NCBI RefSeq assembly: GCF_014529945.1
Contig: NZ_JACVFB010000003.1
Location: 744,001 to 808,000, forward strand
DNA: 64,000 nucleotides
Reading direction: 5' to 3'
From: Chitinophaga varians
GTDB lineage: Bacteria > Bacteroidota > Bacteroidia > Chitinophagales > Chitinophagaceae
The notes under the pieces are model-generated. The model worked only from the letters and a program-made list of their open reading frames with translations. It did no database searches and was not told the DNA's origin. Within the stretch, counting starts at the first letter, position 1; each line of letters opens with the position of its first letter. Position numbers and translations under genes: made by a program. Below, piece by piece: positions 61,627 through 64,000 of the stretch.

Positions 61627-63165
61627 TCAGAACATTTTTACCGGCTCATTACATAACAGGTACTCCTTAATCTTGCCGAGGTCCTTGTACATAGGACTGT
61701 CCTCAATAAATTTAGGATAAATTGCCCTCACTTCCTGGTATACCTTATGGGAGAAACCAGCCAGTCTGTCCTGGCATTGCAGGTAATCTACCGCCTGTAT
61801 GATGGTCAGTGTGTGGATAGCCAGCACCTCGAAGGTATTGGCGATCACCTTATTGGCCATCAGCGCGGAGTTACAGCCCATGCTCACGATATCCTGGTTA
61901 TCGTTGTTATTTGGAATACTGTGCACATACATCGGGAAAGACAAGGTTTGGTTTTCCGCTACGGTAGAGGTGGCAGTAAACTGTGCGCCCTGCATACCGA
62001 AGTTGAAGCCCAGTTTGCCGAGGTTCATAAACGGCGGGAACTTGTGGTTCAGCTTCTCGTTCAGCAGGTAATTGAGCTGTCGCTCTGCCAGCATCGACAA
62101 GCGGGTGGTAGCGATCTTCAGCTTGTCCATCTCCAATGAGATATAATCGCCGTGGAAATTGCCGCCATGAAATACGTTTTCCAGTTCGTGGTCCACAACC
62201 GGGTTATCGCTCACGGAATTGAGCTCGTGTATCACTACTTTCTCTGCCTGTATGAGGGTATCATACACAGGGCCCAGGATCTGGGGCACGCAACGCAGGG
62301 AATAGTATTCCTGTACTTTATCTTTAAAGATCTCTTCTTCCAGTTCTTTGTAGAGATGGTCCGGACGGTGCCTTACCATGCGGCTGCCCTGTAATACTTC
62401 CCGCATTTTGGCGGCCACGGTGTTCTGCCCTACGTGCATCTTTACGGCATTCAGTTCGGCCGACAGGTGGTCATCGAATGCTTCCACGATTTCGTTGATC
62501 ATAGCGGAGAGGGTCACGGCCCATCCCAGCAGCTGTCTGGCCTGTATCAGGTTCACGAGGCCGGCGCCGGTCATCGCGGACGTACCGTTGATGATGGCCA
62601 GTCCTTCGCGCACGTGAATACCGATGGGTTTTAATCCCAGGCGGGCGAATACTTCCGCCGTAGGTTGCATTTTATCTTCATACCATACTTCTCCTTCGCC
62701 GATCAGTACCAGTGCCAGGTGAGCGAGCTGTACGAGGTCGCCGCTGGCGCCTACGCCACCGTGTTCAAACACGCAGGGATATACGTTTTTGTTGATCAGG
62801 TCCTTCAGCAGGATGGTCACTTCCGGATGAATACCGGAATGGGCCTGCATAAAGCTGCTCAAACGGGCTATCATCAGCGCTTTGGTGATCACCGGAGAAA
62901 GCGGCTTGCCCGCGCCGGTGCTGTGGCTGCGGATCAGGTTATATTGCAGCTGAAAGGTATCGCTGTCGCTGATACGGTATTGGGCCATCGGTCCAAAACC
63001 GGTGTTGATACCATAGATCAGCTTTTTGGCAGAAAATTTCTGCAGAAATAAAAAGCTGGCTTCCACCTGCTGTAATGCCGCTGCGTCCAGGCTCAGCTCT
63101 TCGCCGGCGTAAAGCACTCTGTACACCTCATCGAGGGTCAGCGACTTACTTCCTAATACAACCAT
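61627..63165 (-). CDS. Aromatic amino acid ammonia lyase (tyrosine ammonia lyase type)
   Basis: A 512-residue member of the histidine/phenylalanine/tyrosine ammonia lyase family. The Ala-Ser-Gly that forms the MIO cofactor is in HGGVGASGDLVQL near residues 143-145. The segments YGINTGFGPMAQYRISD, NLIRSHSTGAGKPLSP, YHGGNFHGDYISLEMDKL (here FHGGNFHGDY) and SIPNNNDNQDIVSMG match the known tyrosine ammonia lyase from Flavobacterium johnsoniae as I recall it. The product 4-coumarate is the aryl starter in flexirubin-type pigments. It is the first gene of the 26-kb run and follows a good promoter. Confidence 0.92.
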   Translation of the reverse strand: MVVLGSKSLTLDEVYRVLYAGEELSLDAAALQQVEASFLFLQKFSAKKLIYGINTGFGPMAQYRISDSDTFQLQYNLIRSHSTGAGKPLSPVITKALMIARLSSFMQAHSGIHPEVTILLKDLINKNVYPCVFEHGGVGASGDLVQLAHLALVLIGEGEVWYEDKMQPTAEVFARLGLKPIGIHVREGLAIINGTSAMTGAGLVNLIQARQLLGWAVTLSAMINEIVEAFDDHLSAELNAVKMHVGQNTVAAKMREVLQGSRMVRHRPDHLYKELEEEIFKDKVQEYYSLRCVPQILGPVYDTLIQAEKVVIHELNSVSDNPVVDHELENVFHGGNFHGDYISLEMDKLKIATTRLSMLAERQLNYLLNEKLNHKFPPFMNLGKLGFNFGMQGAQFTATSTVAENQTLSFPMYVHSIPNNNDNQDIVSMGCNSALMANKVIANTFEVLAIHTLTIIQAVDYLQCQDRLAGFSHKVYQEVRAIYPKFIEDSPMYKDLGKIKEYLLCNEPVKMF

Positions 63166-63205
63166 TTTATATTATATTATTTATTTATTTATGTGAAAAA
63201 GTGCT

Positions 63206-63236
63206 CAAAAATAGTACAAAGATGGATTTAATCAAA
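63206..63236 (-). promoter_or_regulatory. Promoter of the pigment operon
   Basis: On the minus strand it shows TTTG (63233-63236), a 19-nt spacer and TATTTTTG (63206-63213), matching TTTG-N17-23-TAnnTTTG. The lyase start codon is 41 nt downstream of the -7 element, leaving a leader of about 35 nt. The architecture equals that of the promoter at 11262-11292. Confidence 0.7.
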
Positions 63237-63311
63237 TAAATCCACCCGGACATTCACGAATTACGGGTAAGTACGCATGCGGCAAATACTTGCTTTTGGG
63301 GATGGTAGGTT

Positions 63312-64000
63312 TTACTCTTCTTCAGTTTGCACAGGTGGTGTTACCAGTACCTTATCTATACGGTGAGCGTCCATATCCACAATTTCAAATTCAAAACCGC
63401 GCCATTGGAACTTCTCCCCTGTTTTGGGAATATGTTCCAGATGATGCAGGATAAATCCGGCTAACGTGTCAAAGTCCTGCTCAAATTCGGTCATCCAGTC
63501 TTCTTTATCAAATTCGGCCAGAAAATCATAGAATGGTATCTGCGCATCTACCAGCCAGGAGCCGTCATCACGGCGCACCATTTCATAATCGTCCACCTCT
63601 TCTGTTTCCGGCATGTCGCCCACAATCGCTTCGAGAATATCGTTGAGCGTGATCATACCCAGAAACGTGCCATATTCGTCCACGATGAAAGCGGCGTGCA
63701 CGTGTGTTTCCTTAAACTTCTCGAGCACCTGGTAGGCGGTGTTGTTTTCCGGCACAAACAGCGGCTTGCGGATAATCTGCGCCAGTGGCGTGGATTTGCC
63801 GGTTACGGCGTACAGGTCTTTGATAGACACAATGCCTTTGATACTATCTATCTGCCCTTCGCATACCGGGTATACGTTGTGCAGGCTTTCGTGGATCTTC
63901 TGCTGATAGGCTGCCGGCGTTTCATTGATATCGAGCCAGGTGATGTCGTTACGGTAAGTCATGAGAGAGGTGATGTTACGGTCACCCAGGTGAAATACCC
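63312..64000 (-). CDS. CorC/HlyC-like CBS-domain protein (partial)
   Basis: The gene is cut by the window edge at its 5' end. The open frame continues to base 64000 with codons reading VFHLGDRNITSLMTYRNDITWLD, so the Met at 63962 is internal. What is visible is a pair of CBS domains (VYPVCEGQIDSIKGIVSIKDL; HVHAAFIVDEYGTFLGMITLNDILEAIVGD) and then a CorC_HlyC C-terminal domain (RDDGSWLVDAQIPFYDF). Full proteins of this family have an N-terminal CNNM membrane domain and are linked to magnesium or cobalt efflux. It lies outside the pigment operon. Confidence 0.9.
   Translation of the reverse strand, partial: VFHLGDRNITSLMTYRNDITWLDINETPAAYQQKIHESLHNVYPVCEGQIDSIKGIVSIKDLYAVTGKSTPLAQIIRKPLFVPENNTAYQVLEKFKETHVHAAFIVDEYGTFLGMITLNDILEAIVGDMPETEEVDDYEMVRRDDGSWLVDAQIPFYDFLAEFDKEDWMTEFEQDFDTLAGFILHHLEHIPKTGEKFQWRGFEFEIVDMDAHRIDKVLVTPPVQTEEE

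Noticed and set aside
61627..63165. Annotation of the lyase as histidine ammonia lyase (hutH)
   Set aside because: Despite the Ser-His pair at the selectivity site, the overall sequence and the pigment-cluster context fit tyrosine ammonia lyase. No other histidine-degradation gene is present.
37222..63165. Horizontally acquired genomic island
   Set aside because: No integrase, tRNA border, transposase or clear shift in base composition was seen. The repeat families found inside are also found outside the cluster.
1..64000. CRISPR arrays, tRNA or rRNA genes
   Set aside because: The repeated units seen are short AT-rich tandem or inverted words without spacer structure, and no cloverleaf or rRNA sequence was recognised by eye.

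Overview
The window looks like chromosomal DNA of a Bacteroidota species close to Chitinophaga (family Chitinophagaceae). The reasons are four SusC/SusD pairs, Bacteroidota-type promoters (TTTG-N19-TAnnTTTG), an ECF sigma/FecR regulatory pair, an M1 peptidase/HupE/DUF6702 neighbourhood, and a large flexirubin/aryl-polyene-type pigment cluster that starts with an aromatic amino acid ammonia lyase. No tRNA, rRNA, CRISPR array, transposase or phage gene was seen.

Layout. Positions 1-5.4 kb hold housekeeping genes: def, ruvX, a UbiA prenyltransferase, a TrmH-type RNA methyltransferase and the divergent mutS. Positions 6-18.2 kb, on the minus strand, hold two SusC/SusD outer-membrane uptake modules, a secreted protein of unknown function and a LacI-family regulator. 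An AraC-type regulator is transcribed away from the LacI gene (18.4-19.3 kb). Positions 19.5-31.5 kb, on the plus strand, hold an ECF sigma factor, a FecR anti-sigma factor, a SusC with an N-terminal STN signalling domain plus its SusD, and then a clearly homologous SusC/SusD pair whose SusC lacks STN. A strong intrinsic terminator closes this block. No glycoside hydrolase lies beside any of the four pairs, so their substrates cannot be read from context. Positions 32.1-37.2 kb hold an esterase, an M1 metallopeptidase and a HupE/UreJ-like membrane protein on the minus strand, followed by a DUF6702-like protein and an alpha/beta hydrolase on the plus strand.

Positions 37.2-63.2 kb are one continuous minus-strand run of 24 genes with tiny gaps or overlaps. 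It reads as a flexirubin/aryl-polyene pathway. Tyrosine ammonia lyase makes the aryl starter, a PaaK-like ligase probably activates it, and AcpS primes two acyl carrier proteins. Ketosynthases (three with intact active sites, one chain-length-factor-like protein and one half-length KS-like protein), a FabG ketoreductase and two hot-dog dehydratases would build the polyene. A flavin halogenase, a class I methyltransferase, a phytoene-dehydrogenase-like oxidoreductase, a C45 Ntn-hydrolase and acyltransferases would tailor it. A LolA-like carrier, a small lipoprotein and an MMPL exporter fused to acyltransferase and methyltransferase domains would move it to the outer membrane. A well-formed promoter lies just upstream of the lyase gene. 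No recognisable darA/darB (dialkylresorcinol) genes are in the window. A CorC-like CBS-domain protein runs off the right edge.

A striking non-coding feature is a family of AT-rich intergenic inverted repeats built from short iterated units (TATTTGG-like or ATTACGA). They sit between many genes, sometimes covering stop codons and in one case apparently extending a reading frame.
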